From Methylotenera sp. (GTDB lineage: Bacteria; Pseudomonadota; Gammaproteobacteria; Burkholderiales; Methylophilaceae), in contig JACDEP010000002.1 of assembly GCA_013816325.1 (NCBI GenBank), forward strand, positions 16,000 to 27,926: a stretch of DNA of 11,927 nucleotides, read 5' to 3'. The translations under genes were made by a program, and so were the position numbers. A model generated the notes under the pieces. It was not told where the DNA came from. It worked only from the letters and a program-made list of their open reading frames with translations, and searched no databases. Below, piece after piece: positions 5,526-11,927 of the stretch. Position 1 is the first letter of the stretch. Every line of letters begins with the position of its first letter.

Positions 5526-6568
5526 TGAGCGTTTTCTTTCATGCAGGCTTCGGCTTCCATAGCAGCTACTTTACTTACAGCTTCAACTTCATTGCTAGAA
5601 ACTGGCTGTGGTGCATTCGCCTTAACCATGCAATCGCGACATTTTCCCTTAGCTTCATCATAGCCTTTGATTGCTTCTAAGCCCTTCACGTTGGTCATAA
5701 TGGTATCGTCCAGAATCGCTTCGCCCATTTTCGCACCGGTGATATCCGCTCCAGTTAAATCCGCTTTACTCAAGTCCGCGCGGAACAGATCGGTATTGCG
5801 TAAGTTGGCATTTTTAAGATTAGCAAACTTAAAATTAGAGCGATTGATGTCTGCACCTTCGAAATTAGAATTTTCAAAATTGCCACCAATTGCGTCAAAG
5901 CGCATTGCACCCATAGGCTGATTGCCAATATCCAAGCCATACCGACCATGTTTAATAGTGGCGTTGCTCATGTCTACATTGCCTAGCGTGCCTATCATGC
6001 GAGCATTACTGAGGTTAGCGCCATGGAAATTAGTTTTGTCAAAAATCGCCTGGAAGATGGTTGCATCGGTCAGGTCAGCACCACTAAGGTTGGTATTTTC
6101 CAAGCGGGCGAGGTTGAGGTAACTTCTTTTCATATCAGCATTACTCAGGTTTGCACCACGTAGGTAGGCCCCAAAAAAACTGGTATTCACCATGTTGCAA
6201 TGGCGTAAATCCATGCCGTCAAAGTTAAGGTAGCCCACATCTTTATTTGATAAATCACAGTTTTTACTATTTACCTGCGCCATTGCTTGTTCCTGCGTGA
6301 GTTTGGCACGTTCTGGCTCAGCATTTTTTGCATAAAAAGCGCTGGCTTTGGCAATCATTGCTTTCTGGTCGAATAGGAAAGAGTCTCGTGAGCCTTCATT
6401 GCTGAAGCAATAAGTCTTGCCTTCGTATATCTCATTGATTTCACAATTGGTTTTATGAAAAGAGCCTTTTGAAAGGCTGTTGGTACAGAAGTCGTTGTAT
6501 TCGCCTGCATAAAGTAGACTGCTTAAACTAAATAAGCTCAAGGCAAATACCAGTTTTAATCTATTCAT
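5510..6568 (-). CDS. Exported pentapeptide-repeat protein
   Basis: 352 residues. A Sec signal peptide is clear: MNRLK, a hydrophobic run, then LYA|GEY, with cleavage expected after Ala21, so the mature protein is periplasmic or secreted. Residues ~111-190 and ~228-292 are tandem pentapeptide repeats of the A(N/D)LxX type (e.g. GANLSNADMKRSYLNLARL at 138-156 and ANLKNANLRNTDLFRADLS at 249-267), which fold as a right-handed quadrilateral beta-helix. A less regular stretch (~194-227) separates the two blocks. The mature part has eight cysteines, at 28, 42, 54, 104, 124, 310, 313 and 342, including a C-terminal CRDC, so disulfides or metal binding are possible. SD GGGGGAG sits 6 nt before the ATG and fixes the start. 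The stop and last four residues (KKFN) lie in the tandem repeat. Specific function unknown; not a Qnr-type gyrase protector, given its export. Confidence 0.85.
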   Translation of the reverse strand: MNRLKLVFALSLFSLSSLLYAGEYNDFCTNSLSKGSFHKTNCEINEIYEGKTYCFSNEGSRDSFLFDQKAMIAKASAFYAKNAEPERAKLTQEQAMAQVNSKNCDLSNKDVGYLNFDGMDLRHCNMVNTSFFGAYLRGANLSNADMKRSYLNLARLENTNLSGADLTDATIFQAIFDKTNFHGANLSNARMIGTLGNVDMSNATIKHGRYGLDIGNQPMGAMRFDAIGGNFENSNFEGADINRSNFKFANLKNANLRNTDLFRADLSKADLTGADITGAKMGEAILDDTIMTNVKGLEAIKGYDEAKGKCRDCMVKANAPQPVSSNEVEAVSKVAAMEAEACMKENAHKKFN

Positions 6569-6876
6569 TTTAAATCTCCCCCTTTAAATTTTAAGTTCAT
6601 TTTGGTTATTCGATTATTGGATACATTAAACGTTAAAAAAGTGCCCTAATTTTTCACTTACATAACAAATGCTTAAATAAGTTTATAGCTTATCTAATCA
6701 AGCATCACAACTCATGAATTACAAAGTATTAACAATTTCTATGTAATCTTTCTGATAATCAATGCGTTGAGGTAAATATCTGTAAAGTTGATTGCAGATA
6801 CAAATGCCTACGAGTAAATTTAATCTCGTTGAATTTTGTTAATCTCAGCACATTCTTAGGAATTAGGAGAAGCAAG
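6569..6876. other. Divergent intergenic region (308 nt, no gene)
   Basis: AT-rich spacer between two divergent genes for exported proteins. It must hold both promoters and both strong SDs (GGGGGAG for the minus gene, AGGAGA for the plus gene). I see a two-tier dyad at 6669-6705 but no pair of good -35/-10 hexamers for either direction and no convincing short ORF. Confidence 0.5.
6669..6705. repeat. Two-tier inverted repeat, possible operator
   Basis: Outer arms ATGCTT (6669-6674) / AAGCAT (6700-6705) enclose inner arms ATAAG (6677-6681) / CTTAT (6689-6693). It sits near the middle of the divergent spacer, where a shared regulator could act. In AT-rich DNA such dyads can arise by chance. Confidence 0.25.
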
Positions 6877-7491
6877 ATGGGTAGTACAAAAAGAAATAAA
6901 GTAAAGATGTTAATACCTACACTTTTATTGGTGGCGTCTTTGCCAGCGATGGCTGACCAATATAATGATTCTGCTCGAGTGCTTTCTGTTACACCACAAA
7001 CTGACCGCGTGAATTTGCCGCGCCAAGAGTGCCATACTGAATATCAACAGCAAAGTTATAGCAACGGCAGCAGCCCAATCGGCGCGATTATCGGCGGTAT
7101 CGCTGGTGGCTTGCTAGGTAATACCGTCGGTCGTGGTAATGGCCGTATTGCAGCCACGGCAGTAGGCGCTGGTGTTGGCGCCGTTGCAGGTAACCGTATC
7201 GGCAACAACAATAATGGCGCCACGCGTACTGTGCCAGTGCAAAGCTGCTATCAAGTAGAAAATTGGCAAACGGTGAATACCGGTTACTTGGTTGTTTATG
7301 AATATAACGGCAGGACATATACCACTGTGACAAACACGCCACCGGGTAAATACATTGATGTGGACGTAGCTGTGGCACCCAATGGCCCGGTGATTTCACA
7401 AAACAATTATGACGATGATGACGGCTATAACTATGGTTATGATGACAGGCGTGACCACGGCAGGCATCGTGGTTGGGATAGACATAATTGA
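6877..7491 (+). CDS. Exported glycine-zipper (2TM, 17-kDa-antigen-like) protein
   Basis: 204 residues. The signal peptide has the basic start MGSTKRNKVK, a hydrophobic core and AMA|DQ, with cleavage after Ala26; there is no lipobox Cys, so it is not a lipoprotein. Residues 67-109 form a double glycine zipper, SPIGAIIGGIAGGLLGNTVG then IAATAVGAGVGAVAGNRIG, of the Rickettsia 17-kDa/SlyB-like type, probably inserting in or packing against the outer membrane. A small domain follows (C124YQVENWQTVNTGYLVVYEYNG), with Cys52 and Cys124 as a possible disulfide. The tail 178-204 is low complexity: Asp/Tyr-rich, then Arg/His-rich. The ATG at 6877 has an excellent SD (AGGAGA 6865-6870, 6-nt spacing); an in-frame extension to 6829 lacks one. 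It is followed by a strong terminator, so it is monocistronic. Likely an envelope-stability or stress protein; the exact role is unknown. Confidence 0.85.
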   Translation: MGSTKRNKVKMLIPTLLLVASLPAMADQYNDSARVLSVTPQTDRVNLPRQECHTEYQQQSYSNGSSPIGAIIGGIAGGLLGNTVGRGNGRIAATAVGAGVGAVAGNRIGNNNNGATRTVPVQSCYQVENWQTVNTGYLVVYEYNGRTYTTVTNTPPGKYIDVDVAVAPNGPVISQNNYDDDDGYNYGYDDRRDHGRHRGWDRHN

Positions 7492-7536
7492 TAATATGAA
7501 TAATTGCTCTAATTAAATAACTTGTAAGTAATGAAT

Positions 7537-7570
7537 AGCCTGGTAGCCGTAAAAAGTTACCAGGCTTTTT
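7537..7570 (+). terminator. Rho-independent terminator after the glycine-zipper gene
   Basis: Perfect 9-bp stem AGCCTGGTA (7537-7545) / TACCAGGCT (7558-7566), extendable by a G:T and a C:G pair, with an A-rich loop and a T-tract to 7570. The best terminator in the window. Confidence 0.9.
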
Positions 7571-7589
7571 ATATCAGGGGTAGGCAGAG

Positions 7590-7598
7590 TGCTACAAT
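7590..7598 (+). promoter_or_regulatory. Extended -10 promoter giving a near-leaderless transcript
   Basis: TGC-TACAAT is an extended -10 element (TGn plus five of six consensus bases). The -35 position at 17-nt spacing reads TATATC and is poor, as is usual for extended -10 promoters. A start about 7 nt after the -10 falls on or next to the A of the ATG at 7605, and no SD precedes that ATG. Confidence 0.5.
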
Positions 7599-7604
7599 TG
7601 CAAC

Positions 7605-8162
7605 ATGTTTGACACCCCCCCATCTCGCTTCAATCGCTTCAAAAAATACTTCGAAAATTGGCGCCAGTCATTGGCTGCAGCGCCCAATGCTGCCAAGGCT
7701 TTACAAGAGACAGGCATCGTAGCAACGCATCAATATTGGCTATTCGCAACGCCTGTGCATTTGATTCTGGGAAGAGATCATTTTGTGCTGGCCGACCCCG
7801 CGACTTTATCCTTAAGCGATGGAGAAGCTGAGGCCTTGATTGCAAGCTTGAATACACATTTTTCACATGCTGATTTTTACCTAAAGGGTTTCAATCTTTA
7901 CCGCTCCGCCAATGTCTGGTTCTTGGGGTTGGATACTGATCCGCAGATTGCTACCAGTAATATCAATGCAGTCATCAACAAAGACATTTCGCCTTATATG
8001 CCTGCCGGTAGCGGCGCATTGGCATGGGCGAACTGGCAAAATGAAGTGCAGATGTTGTTGTTCGACCACCCAGTGAACGTGGCGCGCGAATCTCGCGGTG
8101 AATTGCCGATTAACAGTTTGTGGTGCTATGGGCTGGCGGCAAGCGAGAAGGGTGTAACGTGA
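7605..8162 (+). CDS. RpfE-type / COG4255-like protein of unknown function, short form
   Basis: A 185-residue cytosolic protein. Its C-terminal block NEVQMLLFDHPVNVARESRG (145-164 region) followed by ELPINSLWCYG is the hallmark of the family annotated as regulatory protein RpfE or phosphoglycerate-mutase-like (COG4255). Also typical is the earlier segment YWLFATPVHLILGRDHFVLAD (44-64) with the following SDGEAEALIASLN. The names are inherited, and no catalytic function has been shown that I can rely on. Homologues I recall are longer, with an extra N-terminal segment. Here an in-frame TAG at 7581 and a terminator just upstream rule that out, so it is a short or N-terminally reduced form. It overlaps recJ by 4 nt. 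In Xanthomonas the rpf cluster also places rpfE next to recJ, supporting the assignment. The link suggests a conserved partnership, but the nature is unknown. Confidence 0.65.
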   Translation: MFDTPPSRFNRFKKYFENWRQSLAAAPNAAKALQETGIVATHQYWLFATPVHLILGRDHFVLADPATLSLSDGEAEALIASLNTHFSHADFYLKGFNLYRSANVWFLGLDTDPQIATSNINAVINKDISPYMPAGSGALAWANWQNEVQMLLFDHPVNVARESRGELPINSLWCYGLAASEKGVT

Positions 8163-9844
8163 AGATTGTGCAGCGTACTATTCCGTTAGAAGCCCATCAA
8201 TTTTTACAAGGCGCCGGTCTATCACCGCTGATGGCGCGCCTGCTGGCCGCCCGCGGTGTGGTAGATGCTAATCAGCTAAACGCCAGCTTATCCAAATTAT
8301 TGGCGCCTCATACTCTAACCAATAACCAGGCCATGGCCAAACTACTGGCAGATGCAATTGTGGCCAATAAAAAAATGTTAATTATTGGTGATTACGATGC
8401 CGATGGCGCCACTGCTACTGCGGTTGCAGTGAAAGGTTTACGCAAGTTTGGCGCTAATGTAGATTTTTTGGTGCCGAATCGATTTGAATACGGTTATGGC
8501 TTAACGCCGGAAATCGTTGCCTTGGCTGCGACGCAGAATCCTGACGTTATTATCACCGTCGATAACGGTATTGCCAGTGTAGAAGGTGTGGCAGCCGCTA
8601 ATGCGCTTGGCATTCAAGTATTGATTACCGACCATCATCTGCCAGGGCAGCATACCCCGGATTCTGCTTGTATTATCAACCCTAACCAGCATGGCTGTGA
8701 ATTTGCCAGCAAGCATTTGGCAGGTGTGGGCGTGATATTTTACGGCTTGCTGAGCCTGCGCGCTGAACTGCGTGAACGCGGGGCTTATATAGAAACCCCT
8801 GAGCCAAACCTCTCAGAATTACTCGATTTGGTCGCCTTAGGCACTGTGGCTGACTTGGTGAAATTGGATGACAATAATCGTATACTTGTCGAGCAAGGCT
8901 TGCGCAGAATCCGCTCTGGTGCTTGCTCTCAGGGCATACTAGCATTATTGCGGGTGAGCGGCCGACAGTATCAAAATATCAATGCGCAAGATTTGGGCTT
9001 TTATGTAGGGCCGCGCTTGAATGCGGCTGGCCGCCTGGATGACATGACACTAGGCATCAAGTGTTTATTAACTGAATCAGAAGTAGAAGCCACACAGATC
9101 GCCCAGCAATTGCAGGATTTGAACCTACAGCGCCGTGGCATTGAAGCTGATATGCAGGATGGTGCCAATATTTCACTAGATGAGATGGATGTCGCCAGCC
9201 GTTATAGCATCAGTATCTACCAGCCTGAATGGCATCAAGGCGTGATTGGTATCTTAGCGTCGCGAATCAAGGAGCGGCATCATCGCCCGGTGATTGCCTT
9301 TGCCGATGCAGGCGACGGTTTGGTAAAAGGCTCAGGTCGCTCGATTAACGGTCTGCATTTGCGTGACGCGCTGGATTTGCTCAGCAAACGCCAGCCTGAT
9401 TTGATTATTAAGTTTGGCGGCCATGCGATGGCGGCAGGGCTTACAATTCGGCAAGCAGATTTTGAGCGCTTCAATCACAGCTTTGAAACCGTTGTGAAAT
9501 CCCTCATCACCGAGACAGATTTAGAAGCTGTGTTAGAGGTTGATGGCAGTTTGGATCATGGAGAATTAACGTTTCCAATAGCGCAAATGATAGAAAATCA
9601 GGTCTGGGGCCAAGGGTTTGCCCCGCCAGTGTTTTATGATGAGTTTGAAGTGTTAGATCAGCGCTTGGTAGGCGAAAAGCATTTAAAACTGAGCCTGAAA
9701 AAGGCGACTGCCGTGATTGATGCTATTTTTTTTAATCGTGTGGATTTCCTGGCAAGCCCAATACAAGCGGCTTATCAGCTGCAAACCAATAGTTATAATG
9801 GCTCGCAAAAAGTGCAACTCAACTTACGCTATGTGGTAATTTAA
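8159..9844 (+). CDS. recJ: Single-stranded-DNA-specific exonuclease RecJ
   Basis: 5'-to-3' ssDNA exonuclease used in recombination (RecF pathway), mismatch repair and restart of stalled forks. The product has 561 residues, close to the 577 of E. coli. DHH-family motifs in order: DYDADG (78-83), VDNG (134-137), TDHH with Asp158-His160, VALGTVAD ending at Asp232, and GPRLNAAGRLDD (285-295). The DHHA1 half carries GSGRSINGLHLRDAL and FGGHAMAAG (419-427), and an OB-fold C-terminus ends VQLNLRYVVI. I start it at the GTG at 8159: GAGAAGGG (8145-8152) is a good SD 6 nt upstream, and the GTGA overlap with the previous stop is typical of coupling. Longer in-frame versions from 8120 add residues unlike RecJ. 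nnrD follows after 27 nt, probably in the same operon. Confidence 0.95.
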   Translation: MKIVQRTIPLEAHQFLQGAGLSPLMARLLAARGVVDANQLNASLSKLLAPHTLTNNQAMAKLLADAIVANKKMLIIGDYDADGATATAVAVKGLRKFGANVDFLVPNRFEYGYGLTPEIVALAATQNPDVIITVDNGIASVEGVAAANALGIQVLITDHHLPGQHTPDSACIINPNQHGCEFASKHLAGVGVIFYGLLSLRAELRERGAYIETPEPNLSELLDLVALGTVADLVKLDDNNRILVEQGLRRIRSGACSQGILALLRVSGRQYQNINAQDLGFYVGPRLNAAGRLDDMTLGIKCLLTESEVEATQIAQQLQDLNLQRRGIEADMQDGANISLDEMDVASRYSISIYQPEWHQGVIGILASRIKERHHRPVIAFADAGDGLVKGSGRSINGLHLRDALDLLSKRQPDLIIKFGGHAMAAGLTIRQADFERFNHSFETVVKSLITETDLEAVLEVDGSLDHGELTFPIAQMIENQVWGQGFAPPVFYDEFEVLDQRLVGEKHLKLSLKKATAVIDAIFFNRVDFLASPIQAAYQLQTNSYNGSQKVQLNLRYVVI

Positions 9845-9871
9845 ACGTTATGTGGTCTGTTAAAGAGGTCG

Positions 9872-10741
9872 ATGAGCATCATTAAAGATCAGGTAAATTC
9901 TCACTTGCTAGTGCAAAGCATGTTCAAGACAGCTTTGCCGCCGCGTGTTATTGATGCTCACAAAGGGATATTTGGCAACGTGGCGATCATTGGCGGTGAA
10001 AGCGGCATGGTAGGCGCGCTGCTATTGGCTGCCCGAGCCGCCTTATTAATAGGCGCTGGTAGGACATATGCAGCGGCACTTTCCAAAGATGCGCCTACAG
10101 TAGATTTAATGCAGCCAGAAATCATGTTGCGTGAGCCAGAGATACTTGCTTCGCTATCCCAATTAGATTGTTTGGTAATCGGCCCCGGACTTGGACAGTC
10201 TAATCAGGCCCTTGAGCTGTTGGATTATTGGCTAAAGCAGAATGTGCCTATCCTTTTAGACGCTGATGCGCTAAATCTTATTGCTACACATCCACACTTA
10301 GCTATCCTTGCAAAATCTCGCGAAGTTGCGACGATTATCACGCCGCATGTGGGTGAAGCCGCAAGGTTGCTTGCATGCAGTACAGATGAAATCCAGAAAA
10401 ATCGTACTCAGGCTGCTATCCGGCTTGCGCAGATGCTTAAAGCGAGTTGCGTGCTTAAAGGTGCAGGCAGTGTTTGTGCATCTCATGATGGCAGTTGGTT
10501 TGTGAATACGACTGGCAACCCGGGGCTTGCCAGTGGCGGCACCGGCGATGTTTTGAGTGGCATGATCGGTGGTTTGGTCGCGCAAGGCCTAGATGGATTC
10601 GAGGCCTTAAAACTAGGGGTATACTTACATGGTGCCGCAGCAGATGCGCTAGTCTCAAAAGGTATTGGCCCTGTAGGTATGACAGCTTCTGAAGTTGCCC
10701 ATGAAGCGAGGAATATAATTAACCACCTAAATGCTAGCTAA
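9872..10741 (+). CDS. nnrD: ADP/ATP-dependent (S)-NAD(P)H-hydrate dehydratase, stand-alone
   Basis: Metabolite-repair enzyme that dehydrates the S epimer of NAD(P)HX back to NAD(P)H, using ADP (bacterial form). 289 residues with a ribokinase-like fold. Motifs: HKGIFGNVAIIGGESGMVGA (30-49), GPGLG (104-108), LLDADAL (128-133), TPHVGEAARL (157-166), and NTTGNPGLASGGTGDVLSG (212-230) with the catalytic-region Asp226, then YLHGAAAD (251-258). In most proteobacteria this domain is the C-terminal half of a bifunctional YjeF protein with an epimerase (NnrE) in front. Here the protein begins in what is normally the linker (ALPPRVIDAHKG), and no epimerase domain precedes it in this window. SD AGAGG (9864-9868) is rather close to the ATG. 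Likely cotranscribed with recJ. Confidence 0.93.
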   Translation: MSIIKDQVNSHLLVQSMFKTALPPRVIDAHKGIFGNVAIIGGESGMVGALLLAARAALLIGAGRTYAAALSKDAPTVDLMQPEIMLREPEILASLSQLDCLVIGPGLGQSNQALELLDYWLKQNVPILLDADALNLIATHPHLAILAKSREVATIITPHVGEAARLLACSTDEIQKNRTQAAIRLAQMLKASCVLKGAGSVCASHDGSWFVNTTGNPGLASGGTGDVLSGMIGGLVAQGLDGFEALKLGVYLHGAAADALVSKGIGPVGMTASEVAHEARNIINHLNAS

Positions 10742-10795
10742 TGGTACCTATATATTTAGAACCGGTAATATAAAACCGGGACACAGCAGATTACA

Positions 10796-10825
10796 TTGAC
10801 GGTAATTCCGCACAAAAGCTAAAAT
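10796..10825 (+). promoter_or_regulatory. Sigma-70-type promoter for tpiA-secG
   Basis: TTGACG (10796-10801) and TAAAAT (10820-10825), each one mismatch from consensus, 18 nt apart. The expected start is near 10832, giving a ~33-nt leader before the tpiA ATG. It is the best promoter-like pair in the window and implies tpiA is transcribed separately from recJ-nnrD. Confidence 0.65.
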
Positions 10826-10864
10826 CACACCTGTAGTGAATTCACGAAACAATTTAAGGTTAAC

Positions 10865-11617
10865 ATGCGTCGAAAATTAGTGGTTGCCAATTGGAAGATG
10901 CATGGCAATTTAGCCTCGAACCAGCAGCTTTTAGAGGCTTATATCAAGCAGTTATCCTCATTCAAAAATACCGATGTAGCGGTGTGCGTACCATATCCCT
11001 ATCTCGCGCAGGCCCAATCTATGCTACAACACACCAATATCGCCTGGGGTGCGCAGAACATGAGCAAAGATGCTGAAGGCGCTTTTACCGGTGAAGTCAG
11101 TGCCAGTATGCTCAGGGATTTTGGGGCCACGCACGTAATTATCGGTCATTCTGAACGCGCTACCGCCTATTGTGAGTCTGACGAGAATATCGCCAGCAAA
11201 TTCATGCAGGCCAAAACGCATGGGTTGACGCCTATTTTCTGTGTGGGTGAAACGTTGATTGAGCGTGAGGCTGGCGTCATGCAGATGGTAGTGAGTAAGC
11301 AGCTCGAAGCTATACTCAATACACATGGTGCGGCAGTATTTGCCAATGCAGTGGTTTCGTATGAGCCGATATGGGCTATCGGCACCGGTCTGGCTGCGAG
11401 TGGCGAGCAGGCGCAAAGCATGCATGAGTTTATCCGCGGCAACATCGCCAAGCTAGATAACGCGGCAGCAAACAGCCTGAAAATCCTCTATGGGGGGAGC
11501 GTAAACCCTCAAAATGCGGTACAATTATTCGCTATGCCAGATATAGACGGTGGTCTTATCGGGCGATGTTCGTTAAACGCACAAGAATTTGAAGGAATAT
11601 GCCGGGTTTCAGCTTAG
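10865..11617 (+). CDS. tpiA: Triosephosphate isomerase
   Basis: Interconverts dihydroxyacetone phosphate and glyceraldehyde-3-phosphate in glycolysis/gluconeogenesis, a cytosolic (beta/alpha)8 barrel dimer. 250 residues, normal length. Catalytic residues are all present: Asn9 and Lys11 in ANWKMHG, His95 in IIGHSERA, and Glu167 in SYEPIWAIGTG, which also contains flexible loop 6 (168-175). Phosphate-binding loops YGGSVNP (209-215) and GGLIGRCSL (229-237) are present; in the latter Arg234 stands where many homologues have a second Gly. SD AAGG (10856-10859) lies 5 nt before the ATG. It has its own promoter and is followed 45 nt later by secG with no terminator between, the common proteobacterial order. 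Confidence 0.97.
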   Translation: MRRKLVVANWKMHGNLASNQQLLEAYIKQLSSFKNTDVAVCVPYPYLAQAQSMLQHTNIAWGAQNMSKDAEGAFTGEVSASMLRDFGATHVIIGHSERATAYCESDENIASKFMQAKTHGLTPIFCVGETLIEREAGVMQMVVSKQLEAILNTHGAAVFANAVVSYEPIWAIGTGLAASGEQAQSMHEFIRGNIAKLDNAAANSLKILYGGSVNPQNAVQLFAMPDIDGGLIGRCSLNAQEFEGICRVSA

Positions 11618-11662
11618 ATTCGTTACAAAGCTAGCTACAAATTTACGGCATAAGGTGAAAAA

Positions 11663-11927
11663 ATGGAAAATTTAATATTAGTAATTCATGTGTTGGCAGC
11701 GCTTGGTGTAATCGGCTTGGTACTATTGCAACATGGTAAAGGCGCAGACATGGGCGCTTCATTTGGTAGCGGTGCATCAGGTAGCCTGTTCGGCGTTTCC
11801 GGCTCATCTAACTTCATGAGCCGCGCGACTGCCGTCTGCGTATTGGTATTTTTTACTACCAGCCTCACGCTGGCTTATTTATCAAGCCATAAAGCTGGCG
11901 GCAGTGTAGTGAAATCTAGCGTAGTTA
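11663..11927 (+). CDS. secG: Protein-export membrane protein SecG (3' end outside window)
   Basis: Small subunit of the SecYEG translocon in the inner membrane, which stimulates SecA-driven protein export. The first 88 codons are present and the frame is still open at the window edge. TM1 is ~3-22 (LILVIHVLAALGVIGLVLL); the hallmark cytosolic loop Q23HGKGADMGASFGSGASG and SLFGVSGSSNFMSR covers 23-54; TM2 is ~55-73. The loop closely matches the canonical SecG sequence. SD AAGGTG (11652-11657) is 5 nt before the ATG. It is probably cotranscribed with tpiA. In many beta- and gammaproteobacteria a tRNA-Leu gene and nuoA follow; that cannot be seen here. Confidence 0.95.
   Translation, partial: MENLILVIHVLAALGVIGLVLLQHGKGADMGASFGSGASGSLFGVSGSSNFMSRATAVCVLVFFTTSLTLAYLSSHKAGGSVVKSSVV

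Noticed and set aside
6829..6876. Longer start for the glycine-zipper protein
   Set aside because: It would bury the signal peptide behind 16 extra residues, whereas AGGAGA is ideally placed before the ATG at 6877.
7531..7722. Small + strand open frame beginning at the hairpin
   Set aside because: Starts inside the terminator stem and overlaps the RpfE-type gene in another frame; no SD.
8120..8158. Longer recJ start at 8120
   Set aside because: Would overlap the upstream gene by 43 nt and add residues unlike RecJ; the GTG at 8159 has a well-spaced SD.

Overview
This looks like a chromosomal segment of a betaproteobacterium, most likely Methylophilaceae (Methylotenera/Methylophilus-like). 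That call is inference: it rests on the protein flavour, the adjacency of an RpfE-type gene with recJ, the tpiA-secG pair, moderate GC, and intergenic repeats built on a GTCATnCCGAC core. No tRNA, rRNA, CRISPR array, complete insertion sequence or prophage is visible.

Layout. (1) 1-1554, + strand: the 3' end of glnS (glutaminyl-tRNA synthetase) is followed 5 nt later by an AT-rich two-gene module, a STAS-like/GHKL ATPase and an overlapping small STAS-like (DUF4325-type) protein. This pair is the most accessory-looking part of the window. (2) 1635-2750, +: corA, a Mg2+/Co2+ channel. (3) 2751-3424: a repeat-rich zone with four REP/MITE-like elements around a GIY-YIG nuclease gene (minus strand), which is broken by a one-base frameshift in a homopolymer close to its 3' end. 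(4) 3467-4021, minus: msrA, methionine sulfoxide reductase, divergent from (5) 4211-5440, +: a divergent Y-family DNA polymerase. (6) 5510-6568, minus: an exported pentapeptide-repeat protein whose stop codon lies in a ~16-nt AT-rich tandem repeat. (7) 6877-7491, +: an exported glycine-zipper protein, with a strong intrinsic terminator after it. (8) 7605-10741, +: a probable operon of an RpfE-type protein, recJ (GTG start, 4-nt overlap) and nnrD (metabolite repair). (9) 10865-11927, +: tpiA with its own good sigma-70-type promoter, then secG, cut by the window end.

Most genes are housekeeping: translation, Mg2+ uptake, protein repair, DNA repair, NAD(P)HX repair, glycolysis, Sec secretion. 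The points most worth a second look are the GHKL/STAS pair placed in the glnS transcription unit, the frameshifted GIY-YIG gene within a cluster of REP-like repeats, the short RpfE-type gene that may be transcribed without a leader, and the divergent Y-family polymerase. I see no clear evidence of a complete previously undescribed system; the GHKL/STAS pair is the best candidate.
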